Numbered from the stretch's first letter, positions 1 through 11,760 are shown. The stretch: DNA of 64,000 bases from Humulus lupulus (GCF_963169125.1 NC_084794.1:70454665-70518664), one strand, 5' to 3'. The notes: generated by a model not told the origin, from the sequence alone. A program made the numbers and translations.

Positions 1-46
1 ATCAGCATGTTCCTGTCTTCCAAAAGAAAAGAAACACAACAAAAGG
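1..46 (+). pseudogene. Endogenous caulimovirid, segment 1 (basic region before the zinc knuckle)
   Basis: A Lys-rich reading frame from the left edge continues in the same frame after the LTR insertion at 47-1553 (junction AAAGG at 42-46 and 1554-1558). It is the left-hand remnant of a coat-protein-like region, and the rest of the virus must lie to the left of the window. Only about 15 codons are visible; assignment rests on continuity with 1554-1780. Confidence 0.6.
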
Positions 47-1553
47 TGATTAGGTCATTTTTATATTAATATTTGATAATTTTTTCCATGCTTTGATGGT
101 GTTATGATAGCATTTTAGTAGTTTTAACTTAGTTTCGTGATTCTACAACATATTTTATACATTGCATTTTATGATGATAAATCTGACATTTTGATGGCAA
201 GTGTAGTTTATGAATCATAGGTTAAAAAAGATTCGCTAAGATGAGGTTAAATGAAGTTTTTGAAGCATTGCAGGCTTTCGGGATTGAAATGTTGAAGTGG
301 CGGCAACGTACAAGCTTTCTAAGGTTGAGAATTGAAGAAATTGAAGATAGGTCGCGACCCATAAAATTCAGGTCGCGGCCCTTTAATTGGAATTGCCGTT
401 TCAGATTTTCTGTTCTAGACAGGCTGCTGCCTAGATTTTTTAGGCCGCTGCCCAGTTTTTTCAACCCGCTGCCTGCGTGACCAATTTCTGCACATATTTT
501 GTTTTGGACCGCGACACGCATTTTTCAGGATGCGGCCTGCGACGTTGTTTTTAGATTTTTAATTACATTTTAAATTTAATTTAAAGGTTAGGGTTAATTT
601 GGGAGTTTTTATTACGGTTTAGGAGAGAAAATGACTCATAAATGGCTGGAGAGAAGACTACAACGCTATTGTTCATCAATCTAGTTTCTTTTCTTCCCTT
701 AATCTCTTTAATCTTAATTATAATTATGTTTATGATTATGATTACTATTATAGAGTAGGTCCTTTTTAGATTAAGGGTTAATTCAAAACCTAAGACATGA
801 ATTCTTGATTATTGATAATGAATTTTATTCTTTAATTTCTCTTAATATTAAATTGTTTCTATTTTTCCAATTGAATGTTATGAATTTTGTGATTTCTTGT
901 TAGGTGGCCTACTAATTAAGGTTTTACATTGTTCAATTGTTATCTTAGAATTACTACTCACCTAATAGTTTAGGATTCTAAGTGTATGTGATAATTGCAA
1001 TTGATAGTTATGTCAAAAGAATTGTTGATTGTGATGAAAAATAAAACCTAGGTTAAATGAATTATATGCTTCATTAATTTATTGCCTAGATTAACTTGTT
1101 TCCATAGGACTTAATGCTTTATCTAAGTTAAATAGATTGTATGCTTCATAGATTTATTGCTTAGTTAAAAGAGTTAATTATTGAGTGCTTCGCCTTGATT
1201 ACTTATAATAGAGAGACTGAGATAATTGACTACTTCAGCGTTATCTGCGGGGTTAATAGTTTAATTGAGAAATTTAAATAATATTTATTATTAGTGATTA
1301 GGAATGATTGTTGAGGGTGGAGATTAACCTTTAACTATTTCTTAATATCGTAATATCAATCTTTATTTGCTTTCTAGTTTATGTTATTAAATTTTGAGTT
1401 AAAAATCAAAATCCCCTTCTTTATTAATTTTTATCTTTTGAATAATAAATTGAATAGTAGTCCTCGTGGGTTCGACCCTTATTTATCACTATACTAAAAT
1501 AGTTGGTATAAGGAATTAATAAAAAAAATTGATACGGCATACGACACCCATCA
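47..1553 (+). mobile_element. Solo LTR inserted in caulimovirid, TSD AAAGG
   Basis: Begins TGATTAGGTC and ends ACACCCATCA, flanked by AAAGG at 42-46 and 1554-1558. No internal retrotransposon domain lies between the ends, so this is a solo LTR of 1507 bp. Its last 150 bases have the style common in Ty3/gypsy LTRs (GTGGGTTCGACCC then an AT-rich end). At about 354-548 it holds a cluster of GC-rich words (GGTCGCGACC, GGTCGCGGCC, GGACCGCGAC, GATGCGGCC) in otherwise AT-rich DNA. Orientation + is inferred from the 3'-end-like tail. Short frames at 222-521 are not real genes. Confidence 0.85.
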
Positions 1554-1780
1554 AAAGGTCTAAAACATTTAAGACTTTTAAATTCTCAAAGGAAAAGGGA
1601 CGCCACTCATTCAAATTCCTAAGGAGGAAGCGCTCTTTCAGAAAAAAAAAAAAATCCAACAGATATTTTATCTGTGGAAACAAAGGACATTATGCCAAAC
1701 AATGCGCCAAAGGGAAAACTTCCAAGCTGATCTCCCACATTCAACAAACAATTGCGTATCTCTTGAAGAAAATGACCTAG
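1554..1780 (+). pseudogene. Endogenous caulimovirid, coat-protein-like zinc knuckle
   Basis: Lys/Arg-rich frame ending in a retroviral-type CCHC knuckle, ICGNKGHYAKQC at about 1668-1703. A strong basic tract followed by CCHC is how coat-protein (gag-like) regions of Caulimoviridae end. The first Cys of the expected C-x2-C is Tyr (tat), so the zinc site is damaged. The frame then stops, and an acidic stretch (SIFSTEDEMNLESL) follows in another frame at about 1780-1850, as is common after the knuckle. Nucleic-acid binding was its role in the virus; this copy is dead. Confidence 0.7.
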
Positions 1781-1894
1781 AATCCATCTTCTCTACTGAA
1801 GACGAAATGAATTTAGAGTCCCTCTGTGCATTCGAACAACTGGAGACTTTAGATGAATTCTACCACATGTAGCTATCAATACAATACAACCATC

Positions 1895-2297
1895 ACCTGT
1901 CATCTCCATTCAGATCCTCTCTACAAAATATGCTCGAACAGTCAAAGCAGCAGCCTTCTTTGATACTAGAGCATCATACACCATGATGAACCCTGATGTT
2001 CTCCCTCCAGAATATTGGAGAAAAGAAAAATAATTCTTCCACGCTGCAAATGGAAGCATTTTCTGTACAGAGCTCATCGGTAAACCAATTAAATTATAAT
2101 TCTTCCCAGGATGCTTTATCATTCATAGAGTAATTGGCTCAAAATTACCAGGGAAATATCTAATTATTGGTTTTGATGTCTACACCAATAAAAAAGGTTT
2201 ACGAATCCTTCTTGGTGGCCTTGGCTACAAATAACATTTTGCTCCATGGGAATCCATACCAAACTTTTTTTAATGCCTCCTGATCCATTATCCAAGG
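1895..2297 (+). pseudogene. Endogenous caulimovirid, aspartic protease region
   Basis: The frame around 1900-2280 contains FFDTRASYTMMNPDVLP, which matches a pepsin-like retroviral protease active site (D-T-G-A/S-S) with Gly changed to Arg. Further along, GKYLIIGFDVYT resembles the second conserved strand of the fold. At least three in-frame stops are present (after EKRK-like, IKL and LGYK segments), so it is inactive. It lies between the zinc knuckle and RT, the standard caulimovirid order. The frame ends at 2297, where the solo LTR 2298-6131 was inserted, and coding resumes at 6132. Confidence 0.7.
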
Positions 2298-5200
2298 TGA
2301 TAACTCTACAAAATAGAGTTATTTTACCATATTTTATATGCTAATTGTTGCTTAGTTCTTGAGTTTTTAATTAACTTATTAAGTTTTTATGTAATTTTTA
2401 ATTTATTAGTCTTATTGTAGTTCTCTAGATTTTTATATGTTTTTATAGATATTTTATTGTAAAATGTTATAGTTTAATTATTTAAAATTAATATTGTTAA
2501 GTTAGGAGTAAAAAGATGTAATTTTGAGCTTAAATGTTTACGTAAATTAAATTTTAACTAATATTTTCATGGACTTAATATGAGTTGTTTTACAATTGAA
2601 AGTATTTGATTCTAATTTAATGTTTACTTATTTTGTAAATAAATTGTTGCATTTTTATTGCTCTTGAAAAGTGAAAAAAAAAATGTTAGAGTTGAAAGAA
2701 AAAGGAGAAAAGTTGGTGTTTTTGAGCAAAGACCCAAGTCAGCCACCTTCAACAGCCGGCCCACTTCAGCAGGCCCAGTCCGAAAGACACTCTCCAGCTG
2801 TAATGACCCACTAATTCTAGACTTTTGGACCATTAACGAAACTGTACATACAATCCTTAATAGAATTTACATTTGCAAAAATACCATAATTTTATTAAGT
2901 AACTTGTAAAAATAAGAGTTACTTACAAAATAAATACCAAGAAGGATATGGGATCCAATTGTCTTTAAAAATAAAACATGGTTTAAAATAAAAAGACATT
3001 ACATAAATAGTGCGGAAAATACATGTAGAAAGACATAAAACAAAACTACATCCTCGAATCGAATAACGCTCGGCTCCTTGACTCCATTCACCATCGATAC
3101 ACAATCTCCAAGCTTCCACGAACCTTACCGCCACTAAAAGCTATTTTCCTGCACATAAAACAAAAAGGAATGAGCCTAATGCCCAGCAAGGAAAATCTAA
3201 CACATATTCATAAACATAAATTTCGTAATAAACATAAAGATATATCATAACACATATTACATACACTTATTATAATGGCCATTATTACTTGGGGTCCCAT
3301 AGACTAAACAAGTCATATGCCCATGGGGTTAGTGGGGTCCTACTAGCTAAGTAAGTCATATGCCCATAACCCATTTGGGGTCTTGTTAGTCATATGGGTC
3401 ATATGCCCAAGCCTACAAACATATATACATACATATCATAACACATTTAATAACATAAAACATAAGATAACATAAACATATAACATATTGATTCTAGCCT
3501 ATTTTCCTTACCAAAGTTACTGGGATATGTGGACTGAGTTGGGACTTTTGGAACACTCCTAAAACCATATATAAAGGGTGAGTAGATTTGAAGAAAAGAG
3601 ATGAAATGAAAGGGATGGAAAGACTAAACCATTGAAAGTCACACTAACCAAAACTTATGTGCTCAAGAATTTAGATTTCCTAACCAAAATAAGAATGAGG
3701 TTAGGAGACTTAGTAGAAGACTAAGAGAAGGAAACATAACATAAAACAAATGAACTAGAGTTTTGGTTTACCTCAAAGACTTGTAAGACCAATCTACACC
3801 ACAACCGAAATACTATAGAACCTTACTTCCCAAAGTGTTTGATAAGCTTATGATGTTTAAGCTTATGATTTCCCCAACCCAGGTGTTTAACTCTCACACT
3901 CTCCTAGCACTTGCAGCTTCTGAACTTAGAGTAAAAAGGTGAATAATGGCTGGGTACTAGGTCTTATTTATAGAGTTTGGGAATGAAGGAATCTTAATTT
4001 TACTTGAATAAAAATAATAGCTTTTTAGGTGAAAATAATTTGAATAATCGTTCAGCAGAGGCTGAAGACTCGTTCAAAAGATGCTGGATTTATGAAGAAG
4101 TTGAATGGCTGAAAGGGAAAAGAATTCAAAAACATTTTAATATACACTGAAGGAGGCGATATATCGCCCCCTGTAGGCGATATATAGCCTGGGCCAGTAT
4201 GCCCGAGGCGACCGTGCATCATCTCATGTTTTCCGTGTCTACGTGCTGCGATATATCGCCCCCTATAGCTGCGATATATCGGCACATGCTGATTAATTAA
4301 ACACGAAATTACATATTTTTAGCTAATTTTGAATGGAGTAAACAGCCTTGACTAAGCCCTCAACGTATTCAAAGCTGCTGACTGACCCTAATGCATTCAA
4401 ACTTTACTCCTTATTAAATTTAATCCTCCAAAATACTTAATCTTTAATCACCCATTCATAACATGTGCTTAAAATCCTATTGGTTGATATCTAAACCTTA
4501 TAGTATAATAAATATTATTCTTGATATCAGCTATATAATCAAACCTTAGGTTAAAATTAATATTCTTAAACTATAGGTCAAACTTAGAAAGTCTATAAGT
4601 ACTACTATGAGTGTCCAAATAATTCCCGGTCTGAACCAAACATCCACAGTAACAAAGATAATACTATACATACTATAATACTACTAAATAATTAGCTAAG
4701 TAAAGTTCTTGGACTCTACACCAGCCTTCATTCCATCTCCATACAGCCATGCATCAATCACACAGCCAGCTGCCTTCTCCACCAACGCCAGCTGTCAACA
4801 ATTTCCTCAGCATTTAGCATCATTCCAACTTCTTCCAGCCATCCGTACCAGCTGCCTCCCACGCATTCTTCAGCAAACATTTCTGCGCCTGAAGCAAGCT
4901 ACAGCAGTCCAAGTTTCCAGGCCCATCCCAGCCACCATTCGGTCCATAGCAGCTCAGCTACCAACAGCTTTGCATGCCACTTTTTCAGCCTAAATTTGCC
5001 TAAGTGTACCATTTGTCCCCTATGCTCAAAATGCCACTTTTTACCCATTTTCTATACACTTTTTACCCCGAAATCATCATCACTCCTACAATTTACCCCT
5101 ATTTACCATATTATTATTAATTTAATCAATTTACTTAATTTAAATTGATTATTTTAATAATCTCATTTTGACTATAAATAAGGGTTTTGAAGACCATTTT

Positions 5201-6131
5201 AGGGGCTTAATTTTTTGTTACCATCTTTTTTCTCCCATTTTCTCTCTACCATTCTATCTTCCATTTGGGTTTTTCAAGAGCATTTTGCAAGTATATATGT
5301 CATTTATTTTGTAATTTCTACTCTAGTTATGTGCTTCTAATCTTTTTCATAAGATTATTAAGATCATGATGAAGCAACTTGTAACTAGGTAATATTTATG
5401 TTGTATGTTGATTTCCCTTGTAATGCAACAAGTTTATGGATTTTTCTTCTTCAGATATTTCTTTCATCTTAAATATCTTGTATTTTAGATTGTTAGAACA
5501 TATTTACACTTTGTTCTTCATTAGTGCATAAACATAATATTCTTTGTGTAAGATGTGTCCTTAAATTGTACACATCCATGCTTAGAACAAAAATATTATG
5601 TTTTGCCTCATAAATAATGTTCATTGATTTATTTGTTATTTCATTAGATTGATTTACACTAAATGCTTTAAAATTATAATTTTGAAAAGTGAAGAAAAAT
5701 CTTATCTTTTTATAAGAAATTTGTGCTTAAAATTATAAATCTTTTTGGAAAATGATAGTTTAAATTATTTTAACTATCACTAAAACTTGGGAATCAATAT
5801 ACTAATAAATATTATTAAACTTACATTTTGTGGATTCTAGTATCTTAATAATATTTTCTTTTAACACTTATTTTCAACTTATTATTGCTTTATTTTTATT
5901 CTCTTAAATAGCTTTATTTTTCAATCTTTTATTTTATGTTCATAATATTAAAACTCATCAATCTTGGGAGCTAGGTTAGAATTTATTACTTTTGATTTAA
6001 AATAGTTTTCTTTTTTATTTTAGACAACTCCTTTGGGTTCGATCTCGTGCTTACACGAACATTATATTCCATATACGATTCATGCACTTGCGAGTATAAA
6101 TTTTTAAAACATACCCATTTTGGGTAGATCA
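2298..6131 (+). mobile_element. Solo LTR inserted in caulimovirid, TSD CAAGG (interrupted by a nested LTR)
   Basis: Starts TGATAACTCTACAAAATAG with a terminal hairpin (AACTCTACAAAATAGAGTT) and ends GGGTAGATCA. It is flanked by CAAGG at 2293-2297 and 6132-6136. A homologous copy in the other orientation lies at 56,062-58,032 and shares both ends, including the TTCGATCTCGTGCTTACACG block and the GCACTTGC-AGTATAAATTTTTAAAACATAC tail region. A TATA-like CTATAAATAAG is near 5170. After removal of the guest at 2799-4730 it is about 1.9 kb. The style suggests a Ty3/gypsy (possibly Athila-like) LTR, not proven. A CAGC-rich tract is at about 2740-2800 and 4731-4990. Confidence 0.85.
2799..4730 (-). 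mobile_element. Nested solo LTR, TSD CCAGC
   Basis: Starts TGTAATGACCC (+ strand) and ends GACTCTACA. It is flanked by CCAGC at 2794-2798 and 4731-4735 and sits inside the LTR at 2298-6131. Minus orientation follows from the block TTGCTGGGCAT..GGCTCAT and an acceptor-like TTTATGTGCAG (3149-3160, minus), with a donor-like GAG/GTAAAC at 3771. A cluster of GCGATATATCGCC-type palindromes is at 4155-4282. CATATGCCCA repeats occur at 3300-3410. Length 1932 bp; no protein domain seen. Confidence 0.85.
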
Positions 6132-7141
6132 CAAGGTCAAACAAAGGCTCATAAAAAATTCCTGTGCTACAAGTCATGCCGAGTTCCTCCAAAAATGCGA
6201 ACGCCCTCTATGGAAAAATCAATAGTTCTTCATCAGTTTACCATTCAAGCTTAATGAAGACATTAACCCTACCAAGGAAAGTCACCCATGCATGAACCCG
6301 GAGCATCAGCAGATGGAAACCGAAGAATGCAAAGAACTACAACAACAAGGATTGATTGAACCAACCACCTCTTCATGGGCATGTCATGCTTTCTACGTCA
6401 ATAAGAGATCAGAACAGGCTCGAGGAAAACAAAGACTAGTCATTAATTACAAGCCTTTGAACGAATTTTTGGCAAATGATAAAATTCCCCTGCCAAACAA
6501 GAATTCCTTATTTGCAAGCCTGTCAAAGACCCAAATATTTTTGAAATTCGATCTAAAGGCGAGATTTTGGCAATTGGGTATCAAACAAGAAGATAGTTCA
6601 AGAACGGCCTTCTGCATTCCAAATCAACACTATCAGTGGACTGTCCTTCCTTTTGGTCTCAAAACAGCCCCATCACTGTTCCAAAAGGCCATGACCAGAA
6701 TCTACAACCCCATTCTAGATAAGACCCTGATCTACGTTGATGATATATTCCTCTTCTCACAAGATGAACAAGCACATCATAATCTACTAGCCTAGTTCAT
6801 CTCTCTCACAGAAGCCCATGGGGTCATGTAATCCGAAAAGAAGATGCTCATTGGACAAGCCCAAATTGAGTTTATGGGAATGAAGCTTTTTAAAGGCCAA
6901 TATGAGGCCCAACCTCACATAGCCCAAGAATTACTGAAGTTTCCCGAAAAAGACTTCACAAAGGTCCAAATCTAACAGTTCTTAGGAATTGTAAATTATT
7001 TATGGGGTTTTGTCCCTCGGCTTTTGGAGATGACAAGACCACTCAGTGACATGCTTAAAAAGCAAACTCCACCATGGTCACAAGAGCAAACCGTAGCAGT
7101 CAAAAAACTAAAGGAGATGATGCAGACACTACCACCTTTAC
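6132..7141 (+). pseudogene. Endogenous caulimovirid, reverse transcriptase
   Basis: From about 6250 the frame reads as a pararetrovirus RT: IEPTTSSWACHAFYV, KQRLVINYKPLNEFL, LPNKNSLF, FLKFDLKARFWQLGI, TAFCIPNQHYQWTVLPFGL, APSLFQKAM and the catalytic box LIYVDDIFLFS (about 6730-6762). The palm Asp residues in FKFDLK-type and YVDD positions are present. After a stop at 6793 the frame continues with the connection region (IEFMGMKLF, QFLGIVNYLWGFVPRL, PLSDMLKK). Stops at 6793, about 6828 and 6972, and a damaged start of the segment (6132-6240), make it a pseudogene. Motifs are closer to Caulimoviridae than to the two Ty3/gypsy elements in this window. The solo LTR 7142-9900 splits it from RNase H. 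Confidence 0.85.
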
Positions 7142-9900
7142 TATAATGCCCTAATCTCCAGGGACCGTTACAATGTGCCTGTTAAACAGTGCTAAACTCG
7201 CTAATCGAGTCATTTGGCCATAAGCGTGTAACTAAGTATGATTAGCAGTTTAGGGTTAAAATTTTTGGTTAAGATACAACGTTTTACTAAAACGTTTAAC
7301 ATATACATTGGGATCCCAAAACTATAATTTAAAGGTTTATTACAACAAAATATTTACAACCAGCCAACCTAAGCAGCAAAATAGGGTTTAACCCTAGCTC
7401 CCCTTTCAACCCTCGGCCGTGGCGATCGAGTAGCCGCATATGTACACATCGTCACCTAAGCTCTCCAACTCAAGGATGGTCCAGCTTTTTTTTGCCTTTA
7501 CCTGCACCACATAGCACCCGTGAGCCGAAGCCCAGCAAGAAAAGTCAATATGCTCATGAACAGTAACAACATGTTACTAAATCATAATGTGCATGCCTAG
7601 CAATAGTAACCTTATTCATGCATGCAAATAAGTCCAAACAATGATGGTTATGGGCCATGCCCTCCTGTAAGGATGAATATGAGTCAATCCTATACAGATG
7701 AATAAATAACATTGGAGATTTCGATAACCATGTTGGGGCTTATAGCCCTAATCAAATGAGTGACTGAGGAGCAAGTCACTAACATGGGATCTGCACCCTT
7801 AGATGAGTGACTGATGAGCAAGTCACTAACATGGGATCTGCACCCTTAGATGAGTGACTGATGAGCAAGTCACTAACATGGGATCTACACCCTTAGATGA
7901 GTGACTAATGAGCAAGTCACTAACGTGGAATCTGCACCCTTAGATGAGTGACTAATAAAGGAGTCGCTATGTAAACCAAATGAGTGACCAGGGAGTCACT
8001 AGTGTGGGTTCCGTACCCTTAGCCATGTGACGATGCGGTCACCTGGGCCTTCTGGCCCTGGCTCTGAATGACTAGTCATGGAACTAGACAAGCGCTTATA
8101 GTTTTCATCGAACTTGAGGTCAGTCTAACATTAATGATCATGACGAGTCATTCAATGCAGATGTCAATTAGATCTAATCTTTTCGGCTCTGCGTTCATGA
8201 CACCTATGTCGCTCTTGACTCATAGGTCAATAACATACGACCAGTGCTCAATACTGCTGTTGAACTTGACTAGTAAGTCATAGCATCACAGTCAGTCCTG
8301 ACACCATTGCTGATTCTGACTAGTAAGTCAGTGCCACACACAAGTAAGCAATGCTACCAGGCATATATCATATGTCTCCAAATGTAGGGCATTCAGCATG
8401 CTTACTTAACAATTGCTAGCATAATTAGGACCATGCACAAACACATAGACTCAAGCTCTGATCAATCTCATATTCAACATTCATGGCATGCCCTAACCAC
8501 ATGTTTCTCGTGCATCACATGCATCACATACTGGGTGGAGTTTTCTTACCTCTGGTTCGAGCGAGAAATAACAATTGAATGACCCTTGAGAACGATCGAT
8601 CCTTTAATCCCTTAGCGGTCACCTAGTCATAACCAAATACAACCTCCAATTAATGAAAATCAATAATAAAAGGGTCTTGACCTAAACCTCACTCTCGAGA
8701 CCTCGAATTGTACCCAAATGGTGAGTAGATTCGATCCCGAGCCTTAGGAATTGAAACCCTGAGCCAAAAATCCTTAAAAACACCCAAAACAGGAATATAA
8801 AGAAACAGAGTAACGCTGTAGCGCTACCCCCTAGCACCCCAGCGCTCTAGGCAGATTGGCAAACCCTCAGCTAGCGCTGTAGCTCCCCTTTGTGGGCGCT
8901 GTAGCGCTATAACCACACAGAAATGCCCTGGTTCTTCTCCCCTTCGACTCCACCATTTCCAACCTGAACCAAAAGCTTCTAAACCTCATTTTAAGTCCCA
9001 ATTGAACCCAAAAACCATCTACATATGTCCTAGGCATCACAACCCAAGTTACCCTAGCCAAAAACTCCAATTGAAACTCAACTTTCAAACCAAAACCCAA
9101 CTGAAACTCAAATAGAAAAACAAAGCAAGAACTAAGGTTTTAATGGCTAGAAACTCACCTCAATCTCAGCTTAGGACCCTCTTCAATGGTAGAGCATAAC
9201 CCAAAACCCTCAAGGCTTGGTTTCCTAGCTTGGTTCCTCAAAAAGAGCTTCAAAATCCAAAGAGAAATGGAGAGGAAATGATGATCGGGAGAAGGTGAAT
9301 ATGGTGCTTTGTTTTGGTTAACTTCCACAGCCATGTAATGGATAATATATATCCCTTAGGGTGAAAATAATAAAATACCCTTAGGTCATTTCAAATCCCC
9401 TTAAGGCCACCAAGGGCAAAATCGTCATTTCCCGCCTATCTCGTTAATCATAAATAACACCCTCCAATTCCCGTTATTCTCAATATCCTCAAATGATAAT
9501 AAATCATACATGATTACCCTTTAATTCCCAGTAATGTTCTAATCCTCAAATCACCCCGAGACCCACCCCGAGCCCCGAAATTAACTCTGTTATGACCAGA
9601 CCAAAAACTTGCATTCCATGAATGTCTCATGTCGAATGACTCGAACAAATCCACATATAATGTGGTATTATTCCTAATTCACCCACATGCATGAAAATAC
9701 ACAATCACGCCCTCAACGAGCCAAATTACCAAAATGTCATTATAATTAAAAATGGACCTATATGCATGCATTTATCATCATATTATAATACAATTCACAT
9801 AAACATGCATATAATTATTTAATGGCATAATAAATCAATTATGGCCCCCCCGACCTCCTAATCAAGGTCCTAAACCTTTTAGGAAATTTGGGGCATTACA
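7142..9900 (-). mobile_element. Solo LTR inserted between RT and RNase H of the caulimovirid, TSD TTTAC
   Basis: Starts TATAATGCCC (a mutated TGTAATGCCC) and ends GGGGCATTACA, flanked by TTTAC at 7137-7141 and 9901-9905. At 2759 bp it is related to the LTR at 43,961-46,376. On the minus strand it carries a donor-like CAGAG/GTAAGAAAACTCCACCC (8549) and an acceptor-like CTATGTGGTGCAG/GTAAAGG (7502). Between these lies a TGACT/AGTCA-rich repeat region. AGCGCT-type palindromes cluster at 8815-8908. No coding region; the short frames at 8068 and 8867 are chance. Confidence 0.9.
7756..7990. repeat. 47-bp tandem repeat within a solo LTR, about five copies
   Basis: Unit ATGAGTGACTGATGAGCAAG plus a 27-base remainder ending CTGCACCCTTAG, beginning near 7756, 7803, 7850, 7897 and 7944. 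The last copy is degenerate. Each unit contains inverted arms GTGACT / AGTCAC. The array lies inside the putative LTR intron (7502-8549, minus). Confidence 0.85.
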
Positions 9901-10335
9901 TTTACTAATTCCTTCTGATGGAAAAAGAATCTTGCAGACAGACGCTAGTGATCAGTATTAGGGAGCTTTCCTACCTGAACTAGACAAGACAGGGAAAAGA
10001 AAAATATGTGGATACAAGAGTGGCCACTTCAAAGATTCTCAGCTCTACTATCATTCTACCCTAAAAGAATTATTGGCGATAAAGATGAGTTCAAAATTCG
10101 AATTCCATCTGATAGGTCATCATTTCTTGGTAGAAACGGACTTTGCCGCGTCAAAAGGAATGATCGGTCTAAAGAAAAGCAAGACGACAAATGTCCAACT
10201 TTTGAGATTGGCAGTCTAGTTCGACAACTGCTCTTTTGACATTAAACACATCCAAGGCAAAGACAATATTGTGGCTAATTTCTCATCTAGATCTCCCATT
10301 GCTATAAATCTAGCCTCAGGATACTCACCAAGAAC
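9901..10335 (+). pseudogene. Endogenous caulimovirid, RNase H
   Basis: Resumes exactly after the TTTAC duplication. Visible are DASDQY with the first catalytic Asp, a Glu in STLKELLAIK, a second Asp in VETDFAASKG, and the C-terminal IQGKDNIVANFSSRSP. These fit a type I RNase H domain fused to the pararetroviral RT, which would degrade the RNA template during reverse transcription. In-frame TAG stops at about 9958 and 10,218 replace what look like single codons, so the domain is inactive here. Confidence 0.8.
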
Positions 10336-10884
10336 CATCCTCATCGTCTCCCAAAAATTATCACATACCATCCGATTCATACTCATGATGGCTTCTTCCT
10401 CTTCTGTCAAACATAATCAATCTTTTCCCCGGGATGCAAAAAATATCATTTCGAAGACATCCCACAAATTAGCCAAAGAAAGAGCAACTCACAGAGCAAT
10501 CTTTCTTCATAATTTTATGATTTCCAAACTCAAAGCTTTTATACAAAATGACTTTGGAATCCATCCAAAGTACCCATTTGCTCAAATCCTACCTCTTCGA
10601 GATGCTATCTTTACACCAAAACCAGTAGCTCACTTTTTCTGGTATTTGGCCAGTATTTTTACCATAGCTGTCGAGGTACAAACTATGGCCTTACACACAT
10701 CCATAAAATCATTCTTGGACCAAGAAAGGTTCAAACCAGCTTACCAAGTCCAAGTGGACATTCTATCCTGGTTCGCTCCATTGGGAAAATGGAAAAATGT
10801 CCTATCGGCTGAATGGAAAAAGGTCCAGAATGATAGGCTAGACCCACTTCTATCTACCTACCAGGCCCAAATGTTGCTAGCCTA
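10336..10884 (+). pseudogene. Endogenous caulimovirid, C-terminal region of unknown function
   Basis: The RNase H frame stays open from about 10,220 to a stop at 10,884 and continues for some 180 residues beyond RNase H. A Ser-rich MMASSSSVKHN near 10,384 could also be a separate start. Features are a basic helical stretch (SKTSHKLAKERATHRAIFLH), AHFFWYLASIF, and a Trp-rich end (ILSWFAPLGKWKNVLSAEWK). I recognise no domain. Some endogenous caulimovirids (florendovirus type) carry an extra ORF after the polyprotein; this region and the next two frames could correspond, but that is inference. Confidence 0.5.
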
Positions 10885-11339
10885 ATGAAATGTTATTATG
10901 TTCTCTTTCTTAGCCTTAATGGCAAACTTGATGCAGAACTGAATATAGTTATCAATCCAACATTCGAATTCTACGGATCAAAAGAAGAGCCACTATGTGG
11001 TCTTGGGGGCCAAGAATACATGGACATCCAAAAAAAATTGTTTGAGAAAAATCAGACTATACCTCCAGAGTTATGGCCTAAGCCAGAAGAAGATGCTCCT
11101 TGGGTACGTTCCCTTCTGACTATACTTGCAAGATAACAAGGGTCCTTGAAGCCTTCTACATTATAGAAAATGAAACAAATCAGGCCACCAAACTCAAAGA
11201 AAATTTTGAGCAAAAATATTTGTCACTATACAAGTTGACAAACACTGAAGGGGTAATTTTGCGAAAAAGTAATTGCTTTGAAGATTCTCAAGACCCACAT
11301 GTCGACATTCCAGATATGCAAGATCCTTATCTCTTCTAA
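10885..11339 (+). pseudogene. Endogenous caulimovirid, downstream small ORFs
   Basis: Two overlapping frames, 10,885-11,136 (83 codons, ATG directly after the preceding TAATG-type junction) and 11,100-11,339. The first holds PTFEFYGSKEEPLCGLGGQ and a Pro/Glu-rich end. The second is rich in Lys/Glu and then Asp (DSQDPHVDIPDMQDP). Together they look like one acidic protein broken by a frameshift near 11,110. The overlap of stop and start at 10,881-10,888 resembles compact viral gene packing. Function unknown. Confidence 0.45.
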
Positions 11340-11559
11340 TACACAGGAAAAGAGTGGGATATGACATATACAGACTATGACGTCTGTCCTCCAGCTGGTA
11401 ATGATCAAGATGAAGAAGAACCGACAGGATGAAACTCACTTCACAAGATCCAACATATGATTCTGCCTATGAGACCAACCATGAAACAATTTTTAAATAA
11501 ATATTATGTCTTTTAGCCTTTTTCTTTGGTCAGAGAATCTTATCACTTATCTTGTATGC

Positions 11560-11760
11560 TTTACTGTATGCTTTTGTCGTTTAGCTTTTGTTTTGGTCAG
11601 GGAATCTTATCCCTTATCTAGTCCCAACTAGTGTTGGTTTTGACTATGGTGGGTCAAGTTTGTATGCTTGAGTACATGACTATATAAGGCAATCATCTCC
11701 CTTTGTGTAAGGCAGAGAATTACGAAGCAATAAAATATCATAGTGTTTATTATAAAAAAT
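11560..11760 (+). promoter_or_regulatory. Putative caulimovirid promoter and polyadenylation region
   Basis: Non-coding DNA after the last viral frame has a TATA box in the context GACTATATAAGGCAATCA (about 11,679-11,696), very like pararetrovirus full-length-transcript promoters. AATAAA follows at 11,729-11,734. Upstream, the block TTTTGGTCAG-GAATCTTATC-CTTATCT occurs twice (about 11,521-11,560 and 11,588-11,625), as repeated enhancer elements might. The leader and tRNA primer site were not identified. Confidence 0.5.

Noticed and set aside
7756..7990. Regularly spaced 47-bp repeats, CRISPR-like at first sight
   Set aside because: Repeats are directly adjacent with no unique spacers, and lie in a plant LTR; ordinary tandem array.
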